Shown here: one piece after another, positions 20,293 through 30,175 of the stretch | Layout: each line of letters starts with the position of its first letter | Position numbering within the stretch: the stretch's first letter is position 1 | From: Peptoniphilus ovalis | GTDB lineage: Bacteria; Bacillota; Clostridia; Tissierellales; Peptoniphilaceae | DNA: 64,000 nt | Assembly (NCBI RefSeq): GCF_018919265.1 | Contig: NZ_JAHLQO010000006.1 | Location: 124,001 to 188,000 of the forward strand | Direction: 5' to 3' | Notes under the pieces: generated by a model | Database searches by the model: none | What the model was told of the DNA's origin: nothing | Seen by the model: only the letters and a program-made list of their open reading frames with translations | Position numbers and translations under genes: made by a program

Positions 20293-21747
20293 TTAAATAT
20301 ATTTAGTTATTATATTTTTAATTTTCTCTAAATCCAAATCTTTTACATCAGTATATTTTTGAAAAATATTCATGATATATTCTGTATTTGCATCACTTTG
20401 GATTTTCTTTGTTGTAGCTTGCACAGCAGCCATAGTTATATAATTATATGGTTGATTAAAATGTGGTAAGAAGAAAATATCTGTAAGTGCAAGTTTATCA
20501 ATAGTTACTTTTTCTTGAATAGCAAGTGAGAACATGTGAATTCCCATAGATATATCATAGTTAGAAGCCATTTGTGCACCTAAAACAACTCTTGTCTTCT
20601 TATCATATACAATTCTTATTTTAACTTTAGAATTATCAGCTTTAATAAATGCAGGTTTTTGTAAATCTTCAAAGTCAGTAGATTCTGCATCTATACCTAA
20701 ACTTTTAGCTTTTTCTAAAGTAATACCAGTTGAAATCATTTTTAAATCATAAATACAAATACCATTTGATCCTTGAACACCATTTAATTCTAGCTTTGTT
20801 CCACCAGCATTATGAGCAGCAACTATACCAGTTCTAACTGCATTAGTAGCCAAAGCAATATAAGAAGTTTCATCAATTGCATTGTTATAAATAGTAGCAC
20901 AATCTCCAACTGCATAAACATCTTTTAAATTTGTTTCTTGTCTATTATTTACAAGGTAGGCACCATTTTTAAATAATTCTATATCATCTTTTCCAAGAGC
21001 ATTATTAGGTCTAAATCCAATTGATAGTATTACCATATCAGTATAATATTCGCCCTTATCAGTGATAATTTTTTCAACCTTTCCATTGCCTCTTATTTCT
21101 GTTACTCTTTGACCAAATTGAAGTTCAATATTATGAGATGCTAAATTATCCCTCATAAGATTTGTAAATTCATGATCATAATAACTTGATAAGCAAGTGT
21201 CAGCTTGATCAATTACTCTTACAGTTTTGCCACATCTTTGGAAAGCCTCTGCTAATTCTACTCCAATATAACCTGCACCTACAACAGTTATGTTTTGAAT
21301 GTGTGGATTTTTTAATTTTTCAATAACTGCTTGAGCATTTTGATATAATTTAACTTGCATTACATTTTCTAAATCTTTTCCTGGAATATTAGGAATTATT
21401 GGAAGAGAACCAGTAGCTAAAATAATTTTGTCATAAGATTCTTCTACCTTAGTACCATCATCTAAAGTTGCATAGACTATTTTATTTTCAAAATCAATTC
21501 TATCAACTGGACTATTCATATGTATTTTAGCTCCAGCCTCTTCAAGCTTCTCTTTACTTGAGTAGAAAAGTCCCTCAGGCCCATCGATTTGATGACCTAT
21601 CCATAATGCCATCCCACAACCTAAAAAGCTTATATTTGAATTCTTATCAAATACAATAATTTCGTTATTTTCTTTATAATTTGCTAACAGAGTGTTAATA
21701 GCAGCAGTACCTGCATGATTAGCTCCGATTACTATTATTTTTGACAT
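20293..21747 (-). CDS. nox: FAD-dependent NADH oxidase / CoA-disulfide reductase family
   Basis: This 484-residue flavoprotein has an N-terminal FAD-binding GANHAGTAA loop, an active-site redox cysteine C44 in [12 protein letters not shown], an NAD-binding [12 protein letters not shown] motif (about residues 155-170) and an FAD segment VYAVGDCAT. The single cysteine and overall sequence fit water-forming NADH oxidase (Nox), which removes oxygen and recycles NAD in anaerobes. CoA-disulfide reductase is a close relative that cannot be excluded. It is slightly longer than the usual ~450. A Fur/PerR-like box in its leader suggests peroxide or metal control. Confidence 0.88.
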   Translation of the reverse strand: MSKIIVIGANHAGTAAINTLLANYKENNEIIVFDKNSNISFLGCGMALWIGHQIDGPEGLFYSSKEKLEEAGAKIHMNSPVDRIDFENKIVYATLDDGTKVEESYDKIILATGSLPIIPNIPGKDLENVMQVKLYQNAQAVIEKLKNPHIQNITVVGAGYIGVELAEAFQRCGKTVRVIDQADTCLSSYYDHEFTNLMRDNLASHNIELQFGQRVTEIRGNGKVEKIITDKGEYYTDMVILSIGFRPNNALGKDDIELFKNGAYLVNNRQETNLKDVYAVGDCATIYNNAIDETSYIALATNAVRTGIVAAHNAGGTKLELNGVQGSNGICIYDLKMISTGITLEKAKSLGIDAESTDFEDLQKPAFIKADNSKVKIRIVYDKKTRVVLGAQMASNYDISMGIHMFSLAIQEKVTIDKLALTDIFFLPHFNQPYNYITMAAVQATTKKIQSDANTEYIMNIFQKYTDVKDLDLEKIKNIITKYI

Positions 21748-21761
21748 ATTTATTCTCCTTT

Positions 21762-21776
21762 AAATAATGATTATCA
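21762..21776 (-). promoter_or_regulatory. Fur/PerR-like operator in the nox leader
   Basis: Read on the minus strand the site is TGATAAT-C-ATTATTT. It matches the 7-1-7 Fur-family box (TGATAAT-N-ATTATCA) at all positions of one half and five of seven in the other. It lies about 15 nt downstream of the predicted transcription start, where bound repressor would block elongation. Confidence 0.6.
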
Positions 21777-21795
21777 ATAAACTTATTATATATAA

Positions 21796-21824
21796 TATTT
21801 ACTCTTTTAAAGTACATCTGTCAA
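21796..21824 (-). promoter_or_regulatory. sigma-A promoter of nox
   Basis: On the minus strand TTGACA (21824-21819) is followed by a 17-nt spacer and TAAATA (21801-21796). Confidence 0.65.
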
Positions 21825-21889
21825 GTATAGTTTAAAAAATTTATATTTATTTACAATAAGTAAAAGTACAACTTAAAGAAGAGTTAAAA

Positions 21890-22369
21890 TCAGTTTACAA
21901 AATAAATAATATTTTTATCTTCTATTAAAATGGCGAGATTATAGTAATATGAATTTTCATTAGAAAGAAATAAAATATAAAATCTAGGTGAGTTATTAAA
22001 AATTAAATTCCATTCATATTTATCTTTTGAAATTAACAGTTCTGAAAAGTTTTTAAATTCAACTTTGTTTTCAAATTCCTTAAAGCTATAAGAAATTAAA
22101 TTCATATTATTTTCCATTTGATTTTTTATATCTTTAGATTTATATTCATCTAAAATATATTTATAAATATGATACTTATCTTCTTTATTTTCTATTTCTA
22201 TTATCTTATTAGGCTCAATCTCTTCAATATCGATTCCAAATCTTTTAAAGTTTTTTGTAAAAATTTCTTTTTCTGAAGTAAGATTTAATAAAATATGAGT
22301 AATAGAGAAAATAATTACAGATAATATTAATATAAAACCAACATCTTTAAAATATCTTTTAAAATTCAT
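21890..22369 (-). CDS. hypothetical protein with one N-terminal TM segment
   Basis: I do not recognise this 159-residue protein. It has a basic N-terminus, one hydrophobic segment (about residues 11-30) and a 125-residue extracytoplasmic part rich in Glu, Lys, Asn and Ile with no cysteine pair or known motif. It could be a membrane-anchored secreted protein. It is transcribed away from comM and stands alone between two divergent units. The ribosome site is weak (GAGATGAT). Coding character is reasonable, with AT-rich codons like its neighbours. Confidence 0.6.
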   Translation of the reverse strand: MNFKRYFKDVGFILILSVIIFSITHILLNLTSEKEIFTKNFKRFGIDIEEIEPNKIIEIENKEDKYHIYKYILDEYKSKDIKNQMENNMNLISYSFKEFENKVEFKNFSELLISKDKYEWNLIFNNSPRFYILFLSNENSYYYNLAILIEDKNIIYFVN

Positions 22370-22428
22370 AAAATCATCTCAAAACAATTTTATCATAATA
22401 AAACAAATAAATTAAAGAAATATAAAAT

Positions 22429-22466
22429 TTATGAAAATATTTTCATAATTCATGTTAGAATATAAT
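22429..22466 (+). promoter_or_regulatory. palindromic operator overlapping the comM promoter
   Basis: A 20-bp perfect palindrome (TTATGAAAAT/ATTTTCATAA, 22429-22448) is followed by a TATAAT -10 element at 22461-22466. The expected -35 position falls inside the palindrome, so a dimeric repressor bound there would block the promoter. It sits in the intergenic region shared with the divergent hypothetical gene. The binding protein is unknown. Confidence 0.5.
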
Positions 22467-22490
22467 TAACACTTAATTATAGGAGGACTT

Positions 22491-24011
22491 ATGTATTCTT
22501 GCACAAAAACATGTACACTCACTGGGCTTGAAGGATATCCAGTTGATGTTGAAGTTGACCTTTCAAATGGAATGCCGAGAATTAGTCTTGTAGGTCTTGC
22601 AGAAACTGCAGTTAGAGAATCTACAGAAAGAGTCAAATCGGCAATAAGAAATTCCGGATACACATTTCCAAATAAAAATATAACTATAAATTTAGCTCCT
22701 GCAAATCTTAGAAAAGATGGGTCCCATTTAGACCTTCCCATAGCAGTTGCTATTTTAAGCTGCGATGAAAACCTTGACATGGATTATTCTTCCTATGTAT
22801 TTTTAGGCGAGCTAACACTTGATGGAAAGATTAATAAAATTCAAGGGGCATTGCCAATGATTATTTCCATGAGGGAAAGGGGATATAGAAAATTTATAGT
22901 TCCTTACGAAAATAGGCATGAATGTTCAATAATTTCAGATGTTGAAATATATCCTGCAAACACTCTTGAACAAGTTATCTCATTTATTAAGGGTGAAAGC
23001 CAAATAGAAAGATGCTTTGGAAATTTAAAGAGAGAGAAAGTTTCTTTTGATATAGATTTTTCAGACATTAAGGGACAGGAAAATTTAAAAAGAGCAATGG
23101 AAATATCTGCCTGTGCGAAATCAAATATTTTAATTTTAGGCTCGCCTGGTTCAGGCAAGACTATGGCTGCCAAGAGATTTCCAACAATACTTCCAGAACT
23201 TGACTTTGAAGAAGCAATAGAAGTTACAAAGATTTATTCAATTTCAGGAATTTTAGATGACAAATCTCTAATAACAAAGCCTCCATTTAGAGCACCACAT
23301 CACACTGCATCAGCAGTTTCATTAATTGGAGGAGGAAAAATTCCAAGACCTGGAGAAATTTCACTTGCAAATAAGGGAGTGCTGTTTTTAGATGAACTGC
23401 CAGAATTTTCTAAATCAGTCTTAGAAGTTTTAAGACAACCTATGGAATCTAAGGAAATTACTATATCTCGCGCTAACGCAAATGTTAAGTATCCTTGTGA
23501 TTTTATTTTAATAGTTGCTCTTAATCCATGTCCTTGCGGATATCACAACTCTAAAATACATGAATGCAATTGCAGTCCATACGAAATTCAAAGATACTTA
23601 TCTAAAATTTCACATCCACTTTTAGATAGAATTGACATCCATCTTGAAGTTGAAGAAGTTCAATACGACGATATTTCTTCTGATAGGGTTGGAGAAAGTT
23701 CAGCAGTTATTAGAGAAAGAGTTAAACATGTGCGTGAAATTCAAAAGGACAGATTTAAAGAAAAATCCTATAAATACAATTCTGAAATTCCAGAAAAGGA
23801 AATTAAAAAATACTGCGAGCTAGATTCAAGCTCTAAGAAAATTTTAGAAATGGCTTATAAAAAATACTCCATGTCTGCAAGAACTTACAATAAAATTTTA
23901 AAGATTGCTAGGACAATTGCTGATATGGATAATTCAGATAAAATAAAAGAAGATCACTTGCTTGAAAGTATTCAATACAGAACTATGGGCTCAAAATACT
24001 GGGGTAATTAA
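22491..24011 (+). CDS. comM: ComM/YifB-family AAA+ ATPase (Mg-chelatase-like)
   Basis: This 506-residue protein has an N-terminal Lon-protease-like fold domain (about residues 1-170) and a magnesium-chelatase-type AAA+ module with Walker A GSPGSGKTMAAKR (about 222-234) and Walker B VLFLDELPEF. A C-terminal Mg_chelatase_C domain begins after a cysteine-containing NPCPCGYH insert. In Haemophilus and Vibrio, ComM is a hexameric helicase that promotes branch migration of incoming DNA during transformation. Its position directly before dprA supports that role. Confidence 0.92.
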   Translation: MYSCTKTCTLTGLEGYPVDVEVDLSNGMPRISLVGLAETAVRESTERVKSAIRNSGYTFPNKNITINLAPANLRKDGSHLDLPIAVAILSCDENLDMDYSSYVFLGELTLDGKINKIQGALPMIISMRERGYRKFIVPYENRHECSIISDVEIYPANTLEQVISFIKGESQIERCFGNLKREKVSFDIDFSDIKGQENLKRAMEISACAKSNILILGSPGSGKTMAAKRFPTILPELDFEEAIEVTKIYSISGILDDKSLITKPPFRAPHHTASAVSLIGGGKIPRPGEISLANKGVLFLDELPEFSKSVLEVLRQPMESKEITISRANANVKYPCDFILIVALNPCPCGYHNSKIHECNCSPYEIQRYLSKISHPLLDRIDIHLEVEEVQYDDISSDRVGESSAVIRERVKHVREIQKDRFKEKSYKYNSEIPEKEIKKYCELDSSSKKILEMAYKKYSMSARTYNKILKIARTIADMDNSDKIKEDHLLESIQYRTMGSKYWGN

Positions 24012-24012
24012 T

Positions 24013-25092
24013 ATGAATGAAAGAAATTTTTTAATTTTTCTAAATTCCATAGGCTTTAGCAGCGAGAATTCTCTAAAGATTTTAGATCATTTGCTAGACA
24101 ATGAAATTCCTCTTGAAGATTTTTCTAAAATAGATTTTCATGAAGAGAAGGTGCTTGTGCCTAGAAGTCAAAAAAAATTAGAAGAATGTATGGATAAATT
24201 TGAGTTAATAATTGAAAAAGTAAGTGAAGAATGTATAAAAAAAGATATTAATATTATCACTGTGCTAGATGAAGAATATCCTGAAAGTTTAAGACTAATC
24301 GAAGATCCACCTTCAGTTTTATACATTAGGGGCGAATTAAAACTTCACAATCCCATAGCCTTTGTGGGCGCAAGATCTCACTCATCCTATGGAAAAGTTG
24401 CAGTTAATAAAATTATTGACGATTTAAGTGCTTATGATTTTACTATTGTCAGTGGAATGGCCTATGGTATTGATTCAATTTCTCACAGAAGAGCTCTTGA
24501 TAATAATTTATACACTGTCGCAGTTTTAGGGACTGGAGTTGATGTGCCTTATCCTAAGAGCAATCAAAGGCTCTATGAAGAAATTATTGAAAAGGGAGCA
24601 GTAATAAGTGAGTTTCCACTTGGAAAGCAAGCAAATACATATACTTTCCCCATGAGAAATAGAATTATCTCGGGTTTATCAAAAGCCGTTGTAATTGCAG
24701 AAGCAAAAGATAAGAGCGGAAGTTTAATAACTGCAAGACTTGCTGCAGAACAGGGCAAGGAAGTTTTTGCAATTCCAGGAAATATAAACTCAATTTATTC
24801 TGTGGGTACAAATAAATTAATAAGAGATGGAGCAATGCCACTAATTGATATAGAAGATATTTTGACATTTTATCCAGATATAACTGAAGATAATAAGGAA
24901 AATGAGATAATAAATTTAGATGCAGATGAGCTTGTGATTTATAATCTCATTCAAAAGGGTATAAATTCAGCCAATGATATTTGCAATAATTTAAATAATG
25001 ATGTATTTTATATAAATAAGACACTGACCAAACTTGAATTAAAGGGAATAATTGAAAAGATTTCTATGAATGAATTTCAAATTTTAAAATAG
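24013..25092 (+). CDS. dprA: DNA-processing protein DprA
   Basis: This 359-residue protein protects incoming single-stranded DNA and loads RecA during transformation. The Rossmann-like core runs from about residue 110, with VGARSHSSYG, SGMAYGIDSISH and an ITARLAAEQGKEVFAIPG stretch. N- and C-terminal extensions flank it, and the C-terminus looks like a winged helix (DELVIYNLIQKG). The ATG at 24013 is chosen because it directly follows the comM stop; an in-frame extension to 23962 lies inside comM. It links the upstream ComM to the pilus genes downstream. Confidence 0.93.
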   Translation: MNERNFLIFLNSIGFSSENSLKILDHLLDNEIPLEDFSKIDFHEEKVLVPRSQKKLEECMDKFELIIEKVSEECIKKDINIITVLDEEYPESLRLIEDPPSVLYIRGELKLHNPIAFVGARSHSSYGKVAVNKIIDDLSAYDFTIVSGMAYGIDSISHRRALDNNLYTVAVLGTGVDVPYPKSNQRLYEEIIEKGAVISEFPLGKQANTYTFPMRNRIISGLSKAVVIAEAKDKSGSLITARLAAEQGKEVFAIPGNINSIYSVGTNKLIRDGAMPLIDIEDILTFYPDITEDNKENEIINLDADELVIYNLIQKGINSANDICNNLNNDVFYINKTLTKLELKGIIEKISMNEFQILK

Positions 25093-25106
25093 AAGGAGAT
25101 GTAAAT

Positions 25107-27188
25107 TTGGCAAAGAATCTTGTGATTGTTGAGTCGCCGACTAAGGCAAAGACAATAAAAAAGATGCTCGGAAGAAATTACAATGTAATTGCTTCTGTTG
25201 GCCATGTTAGGGATTTACCAAAATCTAAATTAGGTATTGATATAGAAAATGATTTTGAACCGCAATATATGAATATATATGGGAAAGGTCCACTAATCAA
25301 TGAAATAAAAAAAGAAGCAAAAAAAGCTGATAATGTAATACTAGCAACCGACCCCGATAGAGAAGGAGAAGCCATATCATGGCATTTGGCTCACATTCTT
25401 CAAATGGATCCTGATGATAAAATTAGAGTAACTTTTAATGAAATTACAAAGGATACTGTTAAAAGAGAAATTAAAAATCCTAGGGAAATTGACATGGATT
25501 TAGTTGATGCTCAGCAAGCTAGGCGTGAGCTCGATAGACTTGCAGGGTATAAGATTTCGCCACTTCTTTGGAAAAAGGTAAAGGCCGGACTTTCAGCAGG
25601 TCGTGTGCAATCTGTTGTTCTTAAACTAATTTGCGATAGAGAAGAAGAAATAAACGACTTTGTCCCTGAAGAATACTGGACAATTGATGCAGACTTAAGG
25701 GCTGGAAGAAGAAAAGTCTTAGTTAACTATTACGGTAGAAAAGAAAATGGAAAATTAAAAAAGAATGAACTTAAATCTGAAAAAGAAGCAGATGAAGTTA
25801 TTTCAAATATAGATAGGGATAAATTCATTGTAGATGAAATAAAAAAGGGAAAGAGAAGCAGAAAAGCTCCTAAACCTTTTACAACTTCAACTATGCAACA
25901 AGAGGGATCAAGAAGAATCAATTTCTCTACAAAAAAGACTATGATGGTTGCGCAAAGTTTATACGAAGGTGTAAATATTCCTAAAGAAGGCTCTGTAGGT
26001 CTTATAACTTACATGAGAACTGACTCTACTAGAATTTCTGCTGATGCAAAAAATGCAGCTCTTAACTTTATTGAAAAATCTTATGGGGAAAAATATCTTG
26101 GAAGTGCTAAGAAAAGCAGTGCTAAGAAAAATGAAAAAATTCAAGACGCTCACGAATGTATTAGACCTACAGATGTTTTCAAAACTCCTTATTCAATTAA
26201 GGATTCACTTTCAAAGGATCAATTCAAACTTTATTCACTAATATGGAGCAGATTCGTAGCATCACTTATGGCTAATGCAGAATACGATACAATTTCTGCA
26301 GATATTTTATCTAATATTGAATATTTTAGAATTTCAGGTTCAACTCTTATCTTTGATGGATTTTTAAAAGTTTATGATTATAATTATGAAAAACAAAATG
26401 AAATTCCTGAACTAGAGAAGGGTCAAGTCTTAAAATTTAAAGATATTGTAAAAGAGCAACACTTTACAAATCCACCTCCAAGATATAACGAAGCTTCGCT
26501 TATTAAAGAACTTGAAGACCTTGGAATTGGCAGACCTTCAACTTATTCACCAACTATTTCAACTCTTCAAAGTAGATATTATGTAGTACTTGAAGAAAAG
26601 AAATTTGTTCCAACTGAGCTTGGACTCACAGTAAATGAATTACTAGTTGAAAACTTTGACGATTTAGTGGATAAAGATTTCACTGCGCACATGGAAGACG
26701 AACTGGATAAAATTGCAGCTGGAGAAAAACCTTGGAAAAATCTTGTAAGATCTTTCTACGGAAATTTAAAAGAAGATTTAGATAAGGCCTATGAAAATAT
26801 TGAAAAGGTTGAAATATCCGACCCAGTAACAGATGTGATTTGCGACAAATGTGGCAGAAACATGGTTATAAAAATGGGAAGATATGGAAAATTCTTAGCT
26901 TGCCCAGGTTTTCCAGAATGTAGAAACACAAAACCTTTAGTGGAAAAAATAGATGTTAAATGTCCAAAATGTAAAGACGGAGAAATTGTTGTCAAGAGAA
27001 GTAAAAAAGGAAGAAAGTTTTTTGGCTGCAGCAATTATCCAGATTGTGATTTTGTGTCATGGAACAAGCCGATTGCCGAAAAATGTCCAAAATGCGGCGA
27101 AATTTTAACAGAAACTAATTCAAGAAATAAAAAAATAATCAAATGTAGCAACAACACATGCGATTATAGGAGAGAAGACAATGAATAA
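25107..27188 (+). CDS. topA: DNA topoisomerase I
   Basis: This 693-residue type IA topoisomerase relaxes negative supercoils. It has the TOPRIM domain (residues ~3-110) with VIVESPTKAKT and the DPDREGEAI acidic cluster, and the catalytic tyrosine Y302 in GLITYMRTDSTR. Three C-terminal four-cysteine zinc ribbons begin near residue 585 (CDKCGR, CPKCKD and CPKCGE starts). It starts at TTG, with AAGGAGATG 5-10 nt upstream. The dprA-topA order is common in Firmicutes. Its stop overlaps the next gene by 8 nt. Confidence 0.97.
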   Translation: MAKNLVIVESPTKAKTIKKMLGRNYNVIASVGHVRDLPKSKLGIDIENDFEPQYMNIYGKGPLINEIKKEAKKADNVILATDPDREGEAISWHLAHILQMDPDDKIRVTFNEITKDTVKREIKNPREIDMDLVDAQQARRELDRLAGYKISPLLWKKVKAGLSAGRVQSVVLKLICDREEEINDFVPEEYWTIDADLRAGRRKVLVNYYGRKENGKLKKNELKSEKEADEVISNIDRDKFIVDEIKKGKRSRKAPKPFTTSTMQQEGSRRINFSTKKTMMVAQSLYEGVNIPKEGSVGLITYMRTDSTRISADAKNAALNFIEKSYGEKYLGSAKKSSAKKNEKIQDAHECIRPTDVFKTPYSIKDSLSKDQFKLYSLIWSRFVASLMANAEYDTISADILSNIEYFRISGSTLIFDGFLKVYDYNYEKQNEIPELEKGQVLKFKDIVKEQHFTNPPPRYNEASLIKELEDLGIGRPSTYSPTISTLQSRYYVVLEEKKFVPTELGLTVNELLVENFDDLVDKDFTAHMEDELDKIAAGEKPWKNLVRSFYGNLKEDLDKAYENIEKVEISDPVTDVICDKCGRNMVIKMGRYGKFLACPGFPECRNTKPLVEKIDVKCPKCKDGEIVVKRSKKGRKFFGCSNYPDCDFVSWNKPIAEKCPKCGEILTETNSRNKKIIKCSNNTCDYRREDNE

Positions 27189-28623
27189 ACTTTCTTTAAA
27201 TATAGAAAAATTAGGCGAAAATTATTGCAGGAAAAATTTCATCGCCCCAATTTCTGAGACTTCAGATTATATTTTATTTTTATCACTAAGAGATGATGAA
27301 TTGCTTAGATATAATCTTAGAAATAAATTAAAGAAAGATATTAAATTTAAAATTTCAACAGCTGATGAAATTAACAATTCTTTAGATGAGATTTATAAAA
27401 ATGATTTGAGAAGTAGCATTATCACTGATATTAATTCCAAATACAGTGATATTGAAACCTCAGATTATGATGAAGAGAAAGAGGACTCACCTGCAGTTAG
27501 AGTTCTCAATCTCATTTTATCTGAAAGCATTGAAAAATCAGCTAGTGATATACATATTGAACCCCGATTTTCAAATATTAGGGTTAGAATTAGAGTTGAC
27601 GGTTCTCTAGAAGAATTATTTGAGCTGCCACTATCCATATTTCCACATCTTGTTACTAGAGTTAAAATTCTATCAGGACTAGATATTTCTGAAAAGAGAC
27701 TACCTCAAGATGGTAGGTTTACATTTAAATTTAATGATGATGACATCGACATAAGAGTTGCAACTACTCCAACGGGAAGTGGAGAGAAAATTGTCCTTAG
27801 GATTTTAGATATTCAGAGAATTTCTTACACACCTGAAGGAATTGGACTTTATGGAGATAACTTGGATAAAGTTATTAACTTAATAAGTCAGCCATCTGGT
27901 TTAATTTTAATTTGTGGACCGACAAGTTCAGGAAAAACTTCAACACTTTATACTATTCTTAGAAAAATCCAAAATAAAAATATTAACATAATGACAATTG
28001 AAGATCCTATAGAATACAAAATTGATGGAATTAATCAAATCGAGGTTAATCCTAACACTGGACTTAGTTTTGAGAAAGGTCTAAAGGCAATTTTAAGAAT
28101 GGATCCAGACAAGATAATGATTGGAGAAATTAGAAATAAAGACACAGCTCATATTGCAATTTCTTCATCTATAACAGGCCACTTAGTTTTATCTACATTA
28201 CATACAGAAAGTTCACCTGCATCAATTGGAAGACTTGTGGATATGGGGATTGAGCCGTATTTAGTTTCAGCAGGGCTAATTGGAGTAATTTCTCAAAGAC
28301 TGATAAGAAAATTATGTCCCCATTGCAAAGAAAAGATTAAAAATACAAATCCAATTTTAGGTAGTGAATATGTCTATAGAGCGGTTGGATGCTCACATTG
28401 CAACAGCGGTTATCTTGGAAGAATTGCAGTTTTTGAAATAATGATTGTTGATAGTGAAATAAAAGAGATGATTACAAATAAATCTAGCATTAATAAAATT
28501 AAAAAAGTTGCAATAGATAAGGGGATGAATACACTATCTTCTGAAATTCTTAAATTAATTGAAGTAGGTGAAACTACTTTCGAAGAATTTTACAAAAACA
28601 TTCACACAGTAGGTGAAATATGA
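27181..28623 (+). CDS. type IV pilus / type II secretion assembly ATPase (PilB/GspE/ComGA type)
   Basis: This 480-residue AAA ATPase powers pilus or pseudopilus assembly on the cytoplasmic side. Walker A is GPTSSGKT (246-253); the Asp boxes and Walker B lie around RMDPDKIMIGEIR, and a His box around GHLVLSTLHTE. Near the C-terminus is a CPHC...CSHC zinc motif as in GspE/PilB. It is longer than ComGA (~350) and has a short N-terminal domain. It overlaps topA by 8 nt and pilC by 4 nt, which ties pilus expression to the dprA-topA transcript. Confidence 0.92.
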   Translation: MNKLSLNIEKLGENYCRKNFIAPISETSDYILFLSLRDDELLRYNLRNKLKKDIKFKISTADEINNSLDEIYKNDLRSSIITDINSKYSDIETSDYDEEKEDSPAVRVLNLILSESIEKSASDIHIEPRFSNIRVRIRVDGSLEELFELPLSIFPHLVTRVKILSGLDISEKRLPQDGRFTFKFNDDDIDIRVATTPTGSGEKIVLRILDIQRISYTPEGIGLYGDNLDKVINLISQPSGLILICGPTSSGKTSTLYTILRKIQNKNINIMTIEDPIEYKIDGINQIEVNPNTGLSFEKGLKAILRMDPDKIMIGEIRNKDTAHIAISSSITGHLVLSTLHTESSPASIGRLVDMGIEPYLVSAGLIGVISQRLIRKLCPHCKEKIKNTNPILGSEYVYRAVGCSHCNSGYLGRIAVFEIMIVDSEIKEMITNKSSINKIKKVAIDKGMNTLSSEILKLIEVGETTFEEFYKNIHTVGEI

Positions 28624-29789
28624 TTTTTAAATACAAAGCTCTAAGTGGTGACAAGGTAATTGTAAATAATATTGATGCAGAAAAACTCGAAGATGCCAAG
28701 GATAAAATTAAAAGACAAGGCCTAAGGCCTATAAAAATTGAAGAAAATATTGAATCCACAAATTCTTTTAAAGTAAGAACTAAATTTAATTACAAAGATT
28801 TATTTTTATTATTTAAGCAGCTAAGCCTACTTATTGGATCTGGAATAAATGTTGAAAAATCCTTTGACATTTTAAGCTCTCAGTTTAAAAAAGATAAGAG
28901 TAGAGTTTTAAAAGAAGTGCTTGAAAATTTAAGAAGTGGAATGGCTCTTTCAGCTTCTATGGAAATTTCTGGTGCCTTTCCAAATCTAGTTACAAAAATG
29001 GTTTATGTGGGAGAGAATACCTCAAGCTTAGATAAAATTTTTGAAAACCTATCAAATTATTATTTTAGGAGTAGAGATAATAGGAGCAAAATTATAAATG
29101 CACTTTCTTATCCAATAATCCTACTCATCACTTCGATACTTATAATAAATTTTCTGATAATAAATGTAATACCTAGCTTTACAGAAATTTTTCAGTACAA
29201 TGACAATATTTTGCCATTCCCTACTAGGATAATTATTGCACTATCAAATTTTATATATGAAAATTATATTTTTTTGATTTTATTTTTACTCATATTTCTT
29301 ATAATATTTTATTATCTTTATAAAAAGAAGACTGAAAATTATCATAAAATTCTACTAAAATCTAATTATTATAAAATGATTGAGACACTTAACTTTACTT
29401 TTAATATGAATTTATTGTTAAATTCAGGACTTACTGTTGATAGGAGTTTAGAAATATTAAGCTCCATGGAGAAAAATTTAATATTAAAGGATAAATATAA
29501 AAATGTACTTCAGAAAATCAAATCAGGAGAAGCCTTTTGGAAAAGTTTAAAAGAAACTGAAATTTTCCCACAAATTTTAATTTCAATGATTCGGGTGGGA
29601 GAAGAATCATCAAGTTTACGAGAAATCTTTAAAGAGATGTCTAAATTCTATGAAGATGAATTGGAAAATCAAAATAAAAGATTTCTTGGAATATTGGGAC
29701 CTATATTAATTATAATATTGTCCATTTTTGTAGGTTTTATAGTTCTGTCAATTGCACTGCCAATTTTTGACATGGTAAATCAATTTTAG
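28620..29789 (+). CDS. type II secretion F / PilC-type inner-membrane platform protein
   Basis: This 389-residue protein has two T2SSF domains (about residues 55-175 and 255-375), each followed by hydrophobic segments near 165-190, 210-235 and 360-385. Motifs such as KQLSLLIGSGINVEKSF and MIRVGEESSSL are typical of PilC/GspF/ComGB. It would anchor the assembly ATPase at the membrane. Overlaps by 4 nt upstream and 8-nt spacing to the prepilin gene indicate one operon. Confidence 0.92.
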   Translation: MIFKYKALSGDKVIVNNIDAEKLEDAKDKIKRQGLRPIKIEENIESTNSFKVRTKFNYKDLFLLFKQLSLLIGSGINVEKSFDILSSQFKKDKSRVLKEVLENLRSGMALSASMEISGAFPNLVTKMVYVGENTSSLDKIFENLSNYYFRSRDNRSKIINALSYPIILLITSILIINFLIINVIPSFTEIFQYNDNILPFPTRIIIALSNFIYENYIFLILFLLIFLIIFYYLYKKKTENYHKILLKSNYYKMIETLNFTFNMNLLLNSGLTVDRSLEILSSMEKNLILKDKYKNVLQKIKSGEAFWKSLKETEIFPQILISMIRVGEESSSLREIFKEMSKFYEDELENQNKRFLGILGPILIIILSIFVGFIVLSIALPIFDMVNQF

Positions 29790-29797
29790 GAGGAGAA

Positions 29798-30175
29798 ATG
29801 AAAACAAAGAAACACAGGGGTTTTACCCTACTCGAATTAGTTATTGTAATTGCGATTATTGCAATATTAATTTCTATTGCAGCTATGAGATACAGCAATA
29901 CCAATCTTGCAGCACAAGCGGCCACTCATAATTCAAATGTCAAGGTAATTAAAAATGCAGCAATTTTATATTTAATTGATAATCCTGAGGCTACTTCTGT
30001 TTCTACAGAGAACATAACACCTTATCTTGAAGGTAAGAAAATGCCAAAGCCTGCAAGAGCACTTGGACAAGGAAGTAGTTTTTCTGTAAGTGTTGATCAA
30101 AGTGGAGATGTAACAGTTTCTCCTGGACTTGTTAAAGTTTCTGGCGATTCATTGGTTTCTGACAATGAGCAATAA
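29798..30175 (+). CDS. type IV prepilin-like protein (ComGC/PilA type)
   Basis: This 125-residue protein begins MKTKKHRG followed by FTLLELVIVIAIIAILISIA. That is a class III prepilin signal: cleavage after G8, mature N-terminal Phe and Glu+5, with a hydrophobic assembly helix. The globular part is short, without a cysteine pair. It is the only prepilin I see in the cluster, so it is the likely major subunit of a DNA-uptake pilus or pseudopilus. The ribosome site is AGGAGG. Confidence 0.92.
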   Translation: MKTKKHRGFTLLELVIVIAIIAILISIAAMRYSNTNLAAQAATHNSNVKVIKNAAILYLIDNPEATSVSTENITPYLEGKKMPKPARALGQGSSFSVSVDQSGDVTVSPGLVKVSGDSLVSDNEQ

